Shown: positions 1-11,693 of the stretch, piece by piece
How positions within the stretch are numbered: position 1 is the stretch's first letter
Layout: every line of letters begins with the position of its first letter
Assembly: GCA_048013815.1 (NCBI GenBank)
Contig: CM106586.1
Coordinates: forward strand, 21,824,001 to 21,888,000
Source: Setoptus koraiensis
Taxonomy: Eukaryota > Arthropoda
Direction of reading: 5' to 3'
Length of the DNA: 64,000 nt
Translations under genes and position numbers: made by a program
Notes under the pieces: generated by a model
What the model was told of the DNA's origin: nothing
The model's database searches: none
The model's input: only the letters and a program-made list of their open reading frames with translations

Positions 1-2611
1 ATCTCATAGCTCAATGCCAAGGTGACGTCTGGTCAGTGAGACGCTAGTTTTGGGTACAATTTTCGCGCGACGTAATTGTTGATTAGTGACATTTTAGCAA
101 CAATCTCATACTACACAAACAGGCCGATACATGTAATGCTTGCTTCGTTATCTTCATCTGTTTGTGTTTGTATATATTGTATCATCTGCAATCTGATTCG
201 TTAATCACACACGCTACAGTGATCTGAAATCCGGATATAATTGCCTAAAATGTTGTTGTTTGCCCAACAATCTTTCCTGTTGTTTACAAGTTTTCTGCAA
301 CTGCATGCCCGGTGCGCCGGCGTCGGCACATGAGCTGTTCAGCCGCACAAAGTGTGCAATTTGCGCCATGTTGAATGTTACATGACGCACAATAGTGAAC
401 TAATACAGTGTAAAAGCCGGTGAGTTTGGGGAAAAAGTGTTGCCCGTAGATGACGCACAGAAAAGGCTAGCTTTATGTTAGGCAGCAGGCGAGTGATTCG
501 CCTTACAACACTGTTAGAGTGTGTCTACTTGTCAGCTGATCAAGCGACAACATGCACAGTGAGTGCGTGGCGCGCAGTTGCAGACGTTGGGTCGCCTGGC
601 CGGGCCGGGCCGGCCACGACTCACGCAGAGTGTGTTTGCGGCAGAGAGTTAAAACCCGCAGAGAGAGAGAGAGGGTAAACCTGCATACTGTGCAACTTGA
701 TCTCCATGTGCGTGTGTGCTGCTGGTGTATAAATGTAAGTGTTTCTCAAGTGTGCTACTTTTCGGCGTGCATGAGCCAATCTAACAAGTCTCAAGAGTTG
801 CTGCAGTCTTGTTGCCTAGCTTGGCCTGTACTCAATAATAAATGCAACCATCACAGTTCGATAGTTGCGATCATTCCCATTTTATTCGACGCCTATCGAA
901 CGCAAATCCCCATAGAAACGAAGCCCCACAATTGTGGCGCCTACGACACAATAATCGAAATTAGCCAACACACACAGTTGAGACGATATAAGACGAGAAT
1001 ATAATTATATAAATATAATAATACCAGTACGGTGATAGCACTACAGTATCGTTAGCGACAGGGGAAACAACAACAACAACAACATTGCCAGCGCCACGCT
1101 CACTCGATACTATCGAGTCGATAGAAGTTTCAGAGTCAACGCTATTGTCCACTGGGGCAAACACAATTCGCTGGTTCACCTCGTTCGATTGCAGTCCAAC
1201 AGTCCACACCAGGCCAGCATTGGAAACATCCAAATCACTCGTATAATTATATTATAATAGATCGTCCATGACGATTCTAGGCCAATAAACAATTCGCCCG
1301 CGTTACAGCAACATCACAGACAGAATCGCCATTATTATTATCGTCGTCGTTACATTAGCTAGTTCTGTTGAGAGTCTGCTAGGATAGACACAGCCATAGA
1401 GAGACAGATAATATAAGAGATCTATTAGACACACTTATAGAATAACAATTTTTAAGAAAAAAAAACAATTCATTCACACTTAGGCGTGATTGATACAATT
1501 GTGAGCGAGGATCGCTAATCAAGTACCTATCGTTGTTATCTACACACACTTGTATCGTCATCATTATTATTGTTATTGTTGCCAATAATAGAGAGAATTT
1601 ACAACTAATACTACTACCACCACTATTATTATTAGATCAATTAATTTCACATACAAAGTACACTCATACATCTCGTATAGCCGTCTCGTACGATTCAAAT
1701 CTCACACACACACACACACACACACACTCAATATTAACTGTGGAGTAATATCACTCACCTCATCTGAGCCTTTTGTGTCAAGCTTAATTCATCAGTTTGC
1801 CAACCACCAGCCAGATCTAACAAGCAGCCACATCAACAGACGCCGCCGCCGCCGCGCCACTATTAATAAAAGCACTGATTCAACAGCGAAAGTGCCATCA
1901 CTATCTGGCTATCCATCCTAGCTACTACTCCAAATACGCCGCACACTGTAATACATACTCTAACACACATCGATACACAGTTTATATATATTTGTCTATA
2001 CTAATAGATCCTACAAGATAGTAATCTAAGCCGCTGACAACTGACAACTGTCAATTGCTTGATAATATACGACAACTTAATGGCCAGCCGGCTTCTCGTA
2101 ACTTAACGACAGTCTAACAACAAGTAACTCTATTGATTGAATATAACCCTGACTTTGCAAACGTTCTCTAGCCTACTTGAAGCCTCCCAGTTCGCGATAA
2201 AACAGCACACATATACATGCACGTATATACTTTCGCAAATACTCAAACGTAATCATACACACCACAATCAATCCATACTTAACCACAGACGCAGACAAAC
2301 AATTTGATCACTAATCATGCATACTAAATATTAATAAACTCGAGTAGTGGTTTTGTTCATCTTCTGCAATACACTCAAGCACACACCTAACTTACAACAA
2401 CTATAAACTGTAGAATATATCTTGAGCAAAGACTTGTTTCTACTAGCTTCACTTGAGAATTAACTCTCTAGTTTCTCTGGCTGTCTTGTGCACCAAGTCT
2501 AATGGTTGAACCGCGTGTAATATAAGAAATAGCATCAAGATATCATAACGATAATATAACTTATAGTGATTAAAGAAACAAATCCTCAATCATATAGAAC
2601 TAACACACTAA
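1..2611. other. Non-coding region upstream of the elongase gene
   Basis: No protein family is recognisable in any frame. The first 700 bases are CpG-containing and mixed in composition. From about 1000 onward the sequence is AT-leaning with short CA and ATT runs. The last 0.8 kb before the elongase ATG probably includes its 5' untranslated region and promoter, but no TATA box or splice site could be placed with confidence. Confidence 0.6.
1703..1727. repeat. (CA)n microsatellite
   Basis: A perfect CA run of about 12 units lies in the presumed 5' region of the elongase gene. Confidence 0.9.
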
Positions 2612-3475
2612 ATGAGATCATCAATACCAACAGACCAAATGGCTGTCAATCAGCATCATATGTCACCAAACTATTCCTTTATTTTTCAATTTGAACAAAA
2701 ATTTCAACACGAACATGCACGAGATTGGTTCAATCGTTATTGGCATACATCATTTTATGCAGTTGCCATTTATATGATAGTGATATTTGGTGGTCAAGCC
2801 TTCATGTCAAACAGGCCCGCTTTAAAATTACGCAGAGCTTTAACTATATGGAATACAACCTTGGCACTATTTAGCATAGTTGGTACATTAAGGACATTAC
2901 CAGAATTGATCCACGTGTTGGCTAAATTCGGATTCTACCATTCCGTGTGCAATTCATCTTTCATAGAAATTGTAAAACCCAGCGGATTTTGGACATGGAT
3001 GTTTGCCTTAAGCAAAGTGCCAGAACTTGGAGATACTGTGTTCATTGTTCTGAGAAAACAAAATCTTATATTCTTGCACTGGTATCACCACATCAGTGTT
3101 TTGTTATTCACATGGTTCACATTCAGTGAGGATACAGCACCTGCTCGATGGTTCGTTGACATGAACTTTTTAGTTCATTCACTGATGTACTCCTACTATG
3201 CTCTCAAATCATTGGGCTATCGAATGCCCAGAAATTTCGCTATGTTCATTACTACTGCACAGATAATTCAAATGATAGTTGGAGCGTTCGTTACATGGTA
3301 CGCCTGGTACAGGAAATCATCGGGGGACTCATGTAAACTTAGCAAGGCCTCAGCAAACTTTGCCTTGGTCATGTATCTATCCTATTTTGCATTGTTCGCT
3401 CAATTCTTCTACAATGCCTATTTCGCCAAGAAGAATAAGGCGCCGACAAGATCCTCGACCACTAAACAGGATTGA
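2612..3475 (+). CDS. Very-long-chain fatty acid elongase, ELOVL6 type
   Basis: Single-exon gene for a 287-residue ELO-family 3-ketoacyl-CoA synthase, the condensing enzyme that adds two carbons from malonyl-CoA to long-chain acyl-CoA in the ER membrane. The catalytic histidine box HWYHH is at residues 156-160, followed by FLVHSLMYSYYAL, and several hydrophobic membrane segments span the protein. FALSKVPELGDT and the HWYHH form of the box are typical of the ELOVL6 branch (Drosophila Baldspot group), which extends C12-C16 saturated chains. The length is normal for the family. The start is fixed by an in-frame TAA directly before the ATG (2609-2611); ATGs at residues 10 and 17 are alternatives. 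The C-terminal tail is basic (YFAKKNKAP), consistent with ER retention. Family assignment is firm; substrate range is inferred. Confidence 0.95.
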   Translation: MRSSIPTDQMAVNQHHMSPNYSFIFQFEQKFQHEHARDWFNRYWHTSFYAVAIYMIVIFGGQAFMSNRPALKLRRALTIWNTTLALFSIVGTLRTLPELIHVLAKFGFYHSVCNSSFIEIVKPSGFWTWMFALSKVPELGDTVFIVLRKQNLIFLHWYHHISVLLFTWFTFSEDTAPARWFVDMNFLVHSLMYSYYALKSLGYRMPRNFAMFITTAQIIQMIVGAFVTWYAWYRKSSGDSCKLSKASANFALVMYLSYFALFAQFFYNAYFAKKNKAPTRSSTTKQD

Positions 3476-4830
3476 TTTACCCTAATATATTATAGATCTG
3501 ATCGTTATTACTGGTCAATGATAATTGTATATAAATTGAAACTGCGTCAACTATTCAGATTATTGAGATTGTATTGGGCGACATTATAAATATAGAAAAG
3601 GAGTCTTCTATCCCTCCTTGACACAACTTCGAAAAGTTACATTCTTCTAGTATAAATCTATGTATGTAGGTAGGAGCATTCTTTGAAAAAAAAACTCTCC
3701 AAATTGTATTTTTCCTTCGAGAATTGTACATTCAAATGGATCCGGGCACAAGCATAAAGTGAGGCTTTAAGCAAACATCGAGATGTGTTTTGAGTGAATG
3801 ATGTTTACAACAATAAACTAGCAATTTTTATTGCCATCCTATTGATTAGTCTTGTCGCATCCTAGTAAGTTATATAACATTATTTTTCTGCGAAAGTATA
3901 CCCAAGTCGCACAAATGTTTTCTACTGGTGAGGTTGGATTATCGGAATGAAATCTCACTCGTAATTGATCAAAATCTTGACTGTATATTTATACTTAACT
4001 TTGTTATTTGATTAGTGGCTGGACTCATACAGGAATTGGCGTTGATGTGCAACTATTTCTACTTCACTTTCTATTTCACTTGTTGTTTCTTAGATTGCTC
4101 AGTCTCTGCAACGATATCTGATGAAGATTTTTTCTTACATAGATGTTTGTATGGTCAGCGGAATCCTAAATTTGCGTAGTTCCTCGACATTAGGGACAAG
4201 CCTCCTTATTGCAAGCATACAAAAGTTTTTTCATCTTTGTCGATGAACCTTGTCATGCTAGCTGAAATATTCCGACCACTTTGTGCTACGGGACATATAT
4301 TTCACAAATCACCGTGAAACAAAAATTTGTCCTAAAGCTTTCACCGCAACTGACCCAACCAGAATATTACTTCTTCTAAGCTTTCACTTTTCAGAACCGG
4401 TCTACCTTGGATGTGAAATAGTCGGCGTGACAATTTATCAGATGACGAAGAGATTACCCGGGAAGTGAACCACCTTGAATGGACACTGAGATGCCTCATT
4501 CCAAGAGGTTGCATAGTTTATTGAGTCGATATTGTCTTAGAGTTGAAAGATGGTCTGTCCCTAAATGGTCGCATCAGCATTCGCACAGTTGAGTAAGTGA
4601 AATTCCTAGTCAACGAATATCAATATATCGGTCACTTTCATTGAATCTTAGAAAGAGACCAATGAAAGCTCGCAGTGAATATAAAGAGCCAACATGAGCT
4701 AATCAACATGATTCTCCAGATTTGGTGAAAGCATCACCATTTTCATAAAAGAACCTCTTTAGAGAAATCAATTCAACAATACAAAAGACAATTTTTGTGC
4801 ATCAAGCAATTCATCAACATTAATACAACG
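3476..4830. other. Intergenic: elongase 3' UTR and P450 upstream region
   Basis: The stretch holds the elongase 3' untranslated region to about 3840, then about 1 kb without a recognisable gene. A 61-codon open frame at 4283-4468 has no visible motif and was not called. No repeat or mobile-element hallmark was seen. Confidence 0.55.
3812..3817 (+). terminator. Polyadenylation signal AATAAA, elongase
   Basis: AATAAA lies about 340 bases after the elongase stop in an AT-rich stretch, the first canonical signal on this strand. Confidence 0.5.
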
Positions 4831-6585
4831 ATGGGTATCTTAAGCCAGATTTTCATAGGTTTGTGTGCATTTCTGCTTATGCAATTACTCTTATTTATTC
4901 TTAGACGTCGATATCTACAAAAAACCTTCAAACGAATGAAAATTCCCTCGCCGAAACCCAACTTGATCCACGGGCATCTATACGAGAGCCGATCTCAGCC
5001 TTTTGTTCATTATGCTGAAAAACTGCACAAAAAATACGGTGAGAATGTTGGGATCTATCTTGGTGGTGATCCTTTTCTTCTAACAACTGATCTAGATCTA
5101 ATACAAAGTGTATTTGTGGCAAATAGTAGAATATTCTACGATCGAATGAATTTCTATCTTAGTGTCGATCCTGTTCCTCATAACTTAATTTGCATGCGAG
5201 GCGATCGATGGCGTTATATGCGAAAAGTACTGACGCCCGCCTTCAGTCACCACAAGGTGAAGTCTGGGTCATTCTATCAAGATACTGAGTCAACAGTGAA
5301 TAAATTCCTCAAACAAATAAGAGAACTGCCGATAGAAGGAGCACAACAGATGCCCACCCGTCAAAGTAGCCAAGAGATTTTGGTCAAGGATGTCTACGAC
5401 AGGATGGCTGCTATTGCTCTGGACGTTATCACAAAAACTGCCTTTAGTTTGGATGGTGCAGTTGAGTTTAGTGGAAAACCAGACAATTATTTGGAAACTG
5501 TCAAGAAGGCTACTAGACTGGGTTTCAATCCAGCGGTAGAATTGACAGTTTGCTTTCCATTCTTGGATGGCATACTGACCTTCATAGGTAACCAATTGTT
5601 TTTAGGTAGAATCATCACAACTCTTTTCGATCAGTTGAATCATCTAATAAAATCTTCACACAAGTCCAAGATAAGTAATGCTGAGCAAACAACACTTAAT
5701 GTACGCCAAAACAAAAGAATCATTGACAGTCTGTTAGAATGCTATCGTGATAATAAGATAACATTTAGCGAGTTCTCAGGTAAGCAAATCACAATGTTCG
5801 TCATCATCATCCTATAGTATTTTATTAGATGCTCCACATTTATATTCCCAACTTGTTACTTTTGTAAATTTGTAGGTAATGCATTCGTGGTAGTTTTTGC
5901 GGGTTTTGAGACAACTGCCAACGCATTAACTTTCACGATGTGGTTGCTGGCAACTAATCCACACGTTCAAGATAAGCTTAGAGATCAGATAAGTCTCTAT
6001 AACAAACCAATCAAGGCCGAGGATGATACCAATGCTACAAAAGAGCAAATCATTGACAATAATGATGAAAGTGACGAAAGAATGAAATACTTACCAACTA
6101 TCGTAAATCACTGTGACTATCTCGAGATGGTCATTAACGAATCCTTGAGGCTTTACCCTCCAGTGCCCGGTTTATCGTGCAGGTCAGCATCAATTGATTG
6201 TACCTTGCCAAATGGAATGGTAGTCGAAAAGGGAGTCAGTATAGTTCCCTCAGTGTACTCTATACACCGCAACAAATCTATTTGGGGGTCGGATGCGGAT
6301 CAATTCAGACCTGAACGATTCGAATCTATTGGAGTGGCTCGATTAAACTCTGCCCAATTTATGCCATTCGGATTAGGCCCAAGAAACTGCATTGGTAATA
6401 AATTGGCCTTGCTTGAAATGAAAATAGTTGTTGCAAAAATATTGTCAATGTACAGAGTAGAGCCATGCCCAGGAACACCAAGTTGTCTGGAGTTATGTTC
6501 GCCAATCAATATCACTATAACATGTAAGACACGAATACCATTGAAATTCGTTAGATTGCCTCGTCATACAGAGAAGATTATCTGA
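4831..6585 (+). CDS. Cytochrome P450, CYP3 clan (CYP3A-like)
   Basis: Two-exon microsomal monooxygenase gene: exons 4831-5779 and 5876-6585, intron 5780-5875 (GTAAGC..TTGTAG, phase 1), joined protein 552 residues. An N-terminal membrane anchor (FIGLCAFLLMQLLLFIL) is followed by a basic stop-transfer. Diagnostic P450 motifs are all present: C-helix WxxxR (GDRWRYMRK), I-helix oxygen-binding AGFETT, K-helix ExxR (NESLRLYPP), PERF-type FRPERF, and the heme loop FGLGPRNCIG with the cysteine ligand. RGDRWRYMRKVLTPAFS and PFGLGPRNCIGNKLAL resemble CYP3A, so the CYP3 clan is favoured over CYP4. An acidic insert of roughly 25 residues between the J and K helices makes it longer than the usual ~500. 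The start is the first in-frame ATG. Likely roles are detoxification or lipid/steroid oxidation; the substrate cannot be told. Confidence 0.93.
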
Positions 6586-6649
6586 CCATACAATGCTTTC
6601 TTAAAAATTGTTAGCTGAACTCAAAAAGTCTTACGTCGCTATACGACAA

Positions 6650-6655
6650 AATAAA
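6650..6655 (+). terminator. Polyadenylation signal AATAAA, P450
   Basis: AATAAA lies 65 bases after the P450 stop codon and is followed by a T/GT-rich stretch. Confidence 0.65.
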
Positions 6656-6868
6656 GAGTTTGTTCAATATTGTGCCACTATGATGTTATGTCAATACATC
6701 AGATCACATAATAGTCGATTGTTTCTTTTTTTCACCAATTGACTGGCCTCAATCAACTTTTATACAATAGTTGCAAAATAGGGAATAGTGGATCGCTGAA
6801 TGAGTTTTGATCCTGTGACTCACTAGATCCATCTCGGCCCATATTTTCACCAGACTGGTCATAGTTAT

Positions 6869-7690
6869 TCATAATTCTGTTCGAATTGATTGTTGCTCAT
6901 CTTTCGATTCATCTTCAGTTATAGGGTCGTCCATACTTCGTTTGGGCTTATAATCTAAGGGTGGCGGTGCTGGCGGATCATCCAGGCAGGATAGTTGATC
7001 TTTCTCTAGCATTCGTTCTCTACATAAATATTGTTGTAATGGTTTCTCTCGTTCACCCCAATACCATTGCTCGATAATGTCATTGTATTTCTCCAAGTTG
7101 TCTTCACATTGAGATTTTAAAGCGGCAATTTCAGCTGATGGTGTGTCCCACAATTCATACGGAATACCAAGGTCAACTTTAACTCCCTTATCGACCTGTG
7201 ATCAATGCAATCGAGCAATAGCAGAAAATTAACATAATTTTTATTAATTAGTCTGAGATCGTTTCATTGATTAGCATATTTTATGACTGAGTTTCGAATA
7301 CGATTAACTTACCAGTTCATGTAAAGTCTTGAAGGTGGTGCTCATGCCTTTGGCAAATCTGGTGCTATCCTTTCTTTCTTTGTGAATGTTGTATTCCAAT
7401 AGTTTATCACAAACTCCTTCGAGTGCTTCGATGAGATACAGTTCCGATTTGGTATATTTGATTCGTTTCTTTGGAGCGGCATCCAATGAGTAACCAGTTT
7501 CTATCACTTGACTTGTTTGGCCTAATTGTTGAAATCTAGATTCCAGCTCGATGGATAAAAATTTGCATACCTCACAGGCATCGGCATACTTGACACCATA
7601 TTCTTTGTCCGCAAGTTCTGTATCATCTGCTTGAGTATCATAAGAGATCAAAATAACAGCTGACAGTGCAAGTGAAATGATTGGCACCAT
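6869..7690 (-). CDS. Protein canopy homolog 3/4 (saposin-like ER chaperone)
   Basis: Two exons on the minus strand, 7690-7313 and 7195-6869; intron 7312-7196 (GTAAGT..CACAG, phase 0). The 234-residue protein has an N-terminal signal peptide (residues 1 to about 21), then a saposin-like fold with six cysteines arranged as in canopy proteins: CEVCKF, GVCDKL, SQCEDN, YLCRER and SCLDD. The block KGVKVDLGIPYELWD is nearly the vertebrate CNPY3/CNPY4 sequence. In vertebrates these luminal proteins assist folding and export of Toll-like receptors; the client here is unknown. The acidic C-terminus ends RTEL, resembling but not matching a KDEL-type retrieval signal. It is divergently transcribed from ATP synthase gamma with about 0.6 kb between start codons. 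No gene symbol is given because CNPY3 and CNPY4 cannot be separated by eye. Confidence 0.93.
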
Positions 7691-8293
7691 GTTACGAAGT
7701 CGTTATAATGAGGTATTAAGTAGATAAGGACTAAATCATTTAATTGTCAATCGACGGTTTGTTAAAAGTTGTTGATATCGATTCTGAAGTCGCTATCGCC
7801 GAACGTTGACATCTCTTCTTTTTTAATCGATATGAATCTCTGGGCAAGAAGCAACCGTAAAACCATAAAGCACCAGCTTGGTTTGTTTGTCCGTCTGTTT
7901 GTTCGTTTTCGTATGTTTCGCCACTGATATGTCTGTCTGTTTGTTTGTCAGATATAAGCTGAAAGTGCGCAAAATTTCAATTTCCAGAGCCACAGCTATA
8001 TTAGAACATCTCAGTTCCATGTGCTCCGTCGGCTGTTTGTTCGCAAAATGCACAGAAAACATGCAGTAAATATACCATCAACTGTGCTGACGGTTCACAC
8101 CACAGGCTAACAGAGCAAAACGCCTGCACCTTTAGAAATCATCTCGCAATATACGGATAAACTAAAAGTGACCTTAGGATTAGATATTATACAATCGAGA
8201 AATCACTTAAAATCTCCACTCAAATCGGATCCTATTATTCATCAAATATTTTTATCAACAATCATCTACTATAGATTCTATTATTGATCCAGG
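7691..8293. promoter_or_regulatory. Bidirectional promoter region, canopy / ATP synthase gamma
   Basis: This 603-bp spacer separates two divergent start codons and must hold both promoters. TATCGAT at 7776-7782 and ATCGATA at 7826-7832 each match seven of eight bases of the arthropod DRE (TATCGATA), typical of housekeeping genes. No TATA box is obvious for either gene. The regulatory reading is inferred from position and motif. Confidence 0.5.
7878..7950. repeat. TGTT/TGTC low-complexity tract
   Basis: Degenerate tetranucleotide run of TGTT, TGTC and TCTG units, with no coding meaning despite open frames on both strands. Confidence 0.7.
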
Positions 8294-9214
8294 ATGATTT
8301 CCCTCGGAGCTCGTGGCGTTGGTTGTATGACCTTAACCCTCGTTAACCATCAACCATCTAGGGGCTTAGCCACCCTCAAAGATATTAGGATGAGACTAAA
8401 CTCGGTGCGAAATATACAAAAAATTACGCAATCGATGAAAATGGTCTCAGCTGCTAAATATGCCCGTGCCGAGAGAGAATTAAACAGGGCAAGATCTTTT
8501 TCCGAGGCTTTCCCAGCGACCTTTCGTCAGCAGCCAGTGGTAGACCAAAAGGAACAAGAAACTGCGGTCGTAGAGAAGCACGGCAAGACACCAACTTTAA
8601 TAATCGCTATTACATCTGATCGTGGACTGTGTGGAGCTGTTCACTCTTCTGTCGCCAAAAAGGTTAAAGCAATCATGGCGAACGCCGAAAACCGAGATAA
8701 CATCAAAATTGTTTGCATCGGCGACAAATCGCGTAACATGATTGCCAAGCCCTTTCCGAACAACACTCTGCTAGCTTACAACAATTTTGGTAAAAGACCA
8801 CCTGCATTTAGCGATGCCCAAGCAGTGGCGAGGGAAATCTTAGAGAGTGGATATGTATTCGACAAGGGTATCATCATTTACAACAAATTCAAGTCAGTCG
8901 TCTCTTATACGACCTCCGAACTACCACTATTCAGCTTGGACAGCATGACCAGCTCACCTAAAATCTACGATTTCGACAGTGTTGATGAGAGTGTTTTGCG
9001 CAATTACTACGAATATTCTTTAGCCAGTTCATTATACTATGTTATGAAGGAGAACGCTTGTAGTGAACAGAGTTCGCGTATGAGTTCGATGGACAATGCA
9101 AGTAAAAACGCCGGAGAAATGATCGGCAAATATCAGTTACAATTCAACAGAACAAGACAGGCAGTCATCACAAGAGAGCTTATTGAAATCATTTCTGGTG
9201 CTGCTGCCTTGTGA
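8294..9214 (+). CDS. ATP synthase subunit gamma, mitochondrial
   Basis: Single exon, 306 residues, the usual length for the precursor. It encodes the central rotor shaft of F1-ATPase, whose rotation inside the alpha3-beta3 ring couples proton flow to ATP synthesis in the mitochondrial matrix. An N-terminal presequence rich in R, S and T precedes the conserved start of the mature protein (LATLKDIRMRLNSVRNIQKI). The family signatures are present: ITQSMKMVSAAK near the N-terminus, SDRGLCGAVHSS in the middle, and TRQAVITRELIEIISGAAAL at the very C-terminus, the two helices forming the coiled coil. Some vertebrate isoforms end one residue later, with Asp. The stop codon overlaps a GTGAGT that looks like a splice donor (9211-9216). 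AATAAA follows 17 bases after the stop. Confidence 0.97.
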   Translation: MISLGARGVGCMTLTLVNHQPSRGLATLKDIRMRLNSVRNIQKITQSMKMVSAAKYARAERELNRARSFSEAFPATFRQQPVVDQKEQETAVVEKHGKTPTLIIAITSDRGLCGAVHSSVAKKVKAIMANAENRDNIKIVCIGDKSRNMIAKPFPNNTLLAYNNFGKRPPAFSDAQAVAREILESGYVFDKGIIIYNKFKSVVSYTTSELPLFSLDSMTSSPKIYDFDSVDESVLRNYYEYSLASSLYYVMKENACSEQSSRMSSMDNASKNAGEMIGKYQLQFNRTRQAVITRELIEIISGAAAL

Positions 9215-9846
9215 GTAATTAAATAGAGACAATAAAATGTTACTTGAAGAATTAATTGGTGCTTCATATCTTCTTCACATAGCTTACTTTATCAATTTAT
9301 ACTCGGTTTACAAATAATATGATCATTGTTTAAAGTTAGATTAAAGATTTGAAATTAAGTACCAGTGAGTATTTACGTTAAAATAATGAAACCTTTTAAT
9401 ACCTAGAGATTATCTGATATTGATTTTTCGATTGTCGCGTGAATGTATACAATCATTTTTTTCTATTAAACCAAGTCTAACAAGGTAAACCTCTTCAGCA
9501 TGACACCAATCCTAATCTGGCTCTAGTCTTTTAGAGCTCTCCTGTTTGTCGGGAGCACGAAAACGTCTTCTTTTTTTCCGGAAAATGCCTTATTTTCGAA
9601 ATGTCTAGCTTCAAAAATGAATTCATGAAGAGTATGCCCCTGGTTTTAAGGCGAAGCAAGTACAATAAAAAAAATGAAAATTGTCGCAAATTTCCGCTAA
9701 TAACGGGCGCATGCCTGATGGAAAACAGGACTTAGGCATGCATGAATCTCTGGGATTATTCAGGAAAGTTATAATTATTGCAGAAACTTTTCGTTTTCTG
9801 AGCTTTCGAGAGGCCTTTTTTGCTCAGTTTAGCCGCGTCGGTCGAT
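9215..9846. other. Convergent 3' intergenic region
   Basis: AT-rich spacer between the ATP synthase gamma stop and the stop of the zinc-finger gene on the other strand. It should contain both 3' untranslated regions. No gene or repeat was recognised. Confidence 0.55.
9231..9236 (+). terminator. Polyadenylation signal AATAAA, ATP synthase gamma
   Basis: AATAAA lies immediately after the short 3' end of the gene. Confidence 0.65.
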
Positions 9847-11661
9847 TCACTGTAGAGTTTTGTTGGAATCAACGTCATCAAGAAGAGGGTTTACCTTGTA
9901 GGAGACAGAAGCGAGATTGGTCAATGGAATTTCACTTCCCGATGTTGCTGCTACGATTACTTGCTCGCCAGAAGTTCCAGCCTCATTAGTTGTAGATGTC
10001 GGAATAGAAGATTGAGCTCTACCAACCGCTGCGATCGCCTGAATAGATGTCAATGTCGCTGGCAAGGCATTGGTAATAATCGATTGTCTGCTATCCAAAG
10101 TAGGTATTGAGTAGGATGATACATTCGTCAGGGTGGTAGGCGAATTAGTTGCACTTTTACATCTATGAGAAGTATTCAAATGACGCAATAAAGTTTCTTG
10201 TTTGGCAAATTTTCTGTTGCAGAAAGGGCACAAAATTGGTTTCATCTGAAGATGAATGGAGCGTAAGTGACGATTGAGGTCTCCTGCAATAATAGAAAAA
10301 AAAGTACCATCGATGGATGGACACAGTTAGATCGGTATGGAGCTTTTTATGTAATGAACTAATAGTCGAGCAGGTCTTAGAACCCTTTTCAAGTATTTAC
10401 CTCGCTGACAAAAGCCTTTACTACAATGTGGACAACCAAATGGCTTCTCTTTGTTATGAAATCTCTTGTGAGTGACAAGGTCGGAATGTCTTATATATCC
10501 TTTGCCTGAAGAAAGTTGCACACCCATAAGAGATATGTAATTGGTTATTTTTGATGATCTTCGCATGAAGTTTAGGTTCTGTAGGATAAAAAGAGGATAT
10601 ATTCTTACCACATATATTGCACCGATGAGGCTCTGTACCTCGATGTATATGCAGATGTCTCTGTAGATCACAACGTTGAAGGAAGGATTTACTGCAATTC
10701 AATGCATCACACTTGAAGCGTTGACCGTCCTGTCGGGAATAGATTGGACGGAGAAAAAATGTTGTTAAAATAGTTCGTACGGACAATGATATTCGACGGA
10801 ATATTTTTGTTGAACCTCTTACCTTTGATGGAACAGTATGAATCTTTTTGTGTCTTGTGAAATTACCCAAGCGAGTGAAGGTAGAACTACAATGCTCACA
10901 ACGGAATGGTTGAAGAGAATCTATCTGCCTATTTCCTGTGCTCGCAGCCGATTTGGATTTGGCCGAGTTTCCAACATTTAATCCGAGCGATTCATTATTC
11001 TGCTTCAAATCATCAGTTTGCGAATTTGTCTTATTATTGATGTTGGAGGAATTGGGGTTCAAGTATTGAGTTTGCAAAATGACATCCCCAGCAGAAGTTC
11101 TAATGGTCTCTGTGGATACAACACGAGACCCATTGAAGGAAGTTGTCGATGTAGTGTTCGTCAGAGAGCCTGTATTAGCTATCAAGGGCTGATGTGTCTT
11201 AATGGTGGTCACACCTGTCTGACCTGAGATCGTTGAAGTTGTCGGTAAAGCAGCATTGTTAGATATCCCGACCAAAGATAGACTAGAATTGTTATTTGTT
11301 GAATGAGGAGCTGAAATAAACTGATTTGGCAAAAATGGATTATTGCGTCGAATACCGGTTGATACATTAGAAATACCGAGATTCTTAATCAACGTTGGCG
11401 ATACGATTTGTTGAGAGCTAAAAGCGTTGCTCAATAATTGAGCCTCACTATGACGGAAACTACCGCTGTCCAAGAGAGCTGCCAAAGTGGGGGAACTAGC
11501 AGCGAGGCCTGCACTCGCAGTCGATTGATTGCCTGAACTACTTGTAGTGTTGCTATTTGAAGCGCTACTATTATTGTGAGTAATTATGGTTGACATGGTA
11601 CCTGATTGTAAGGTGAACGGATTCTGTAGAAACTGATGCTGTTGCTGTGTCTGTTGTTGTT

Positions 11662-11693
<32 letters not shown>

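Noticed and set aside
552-1004. 150-codon open frame near the left edge
   Set aside because: No motif, Cys/Ser-rich without pattern, and GAGA-repeat start; it looks like chance.
4283-4468. 61-codon frame between the elongase and P450 genes
   Set aside because: No recognisable motif, no splice partner, and lies in AT-rich intergenic sequence.
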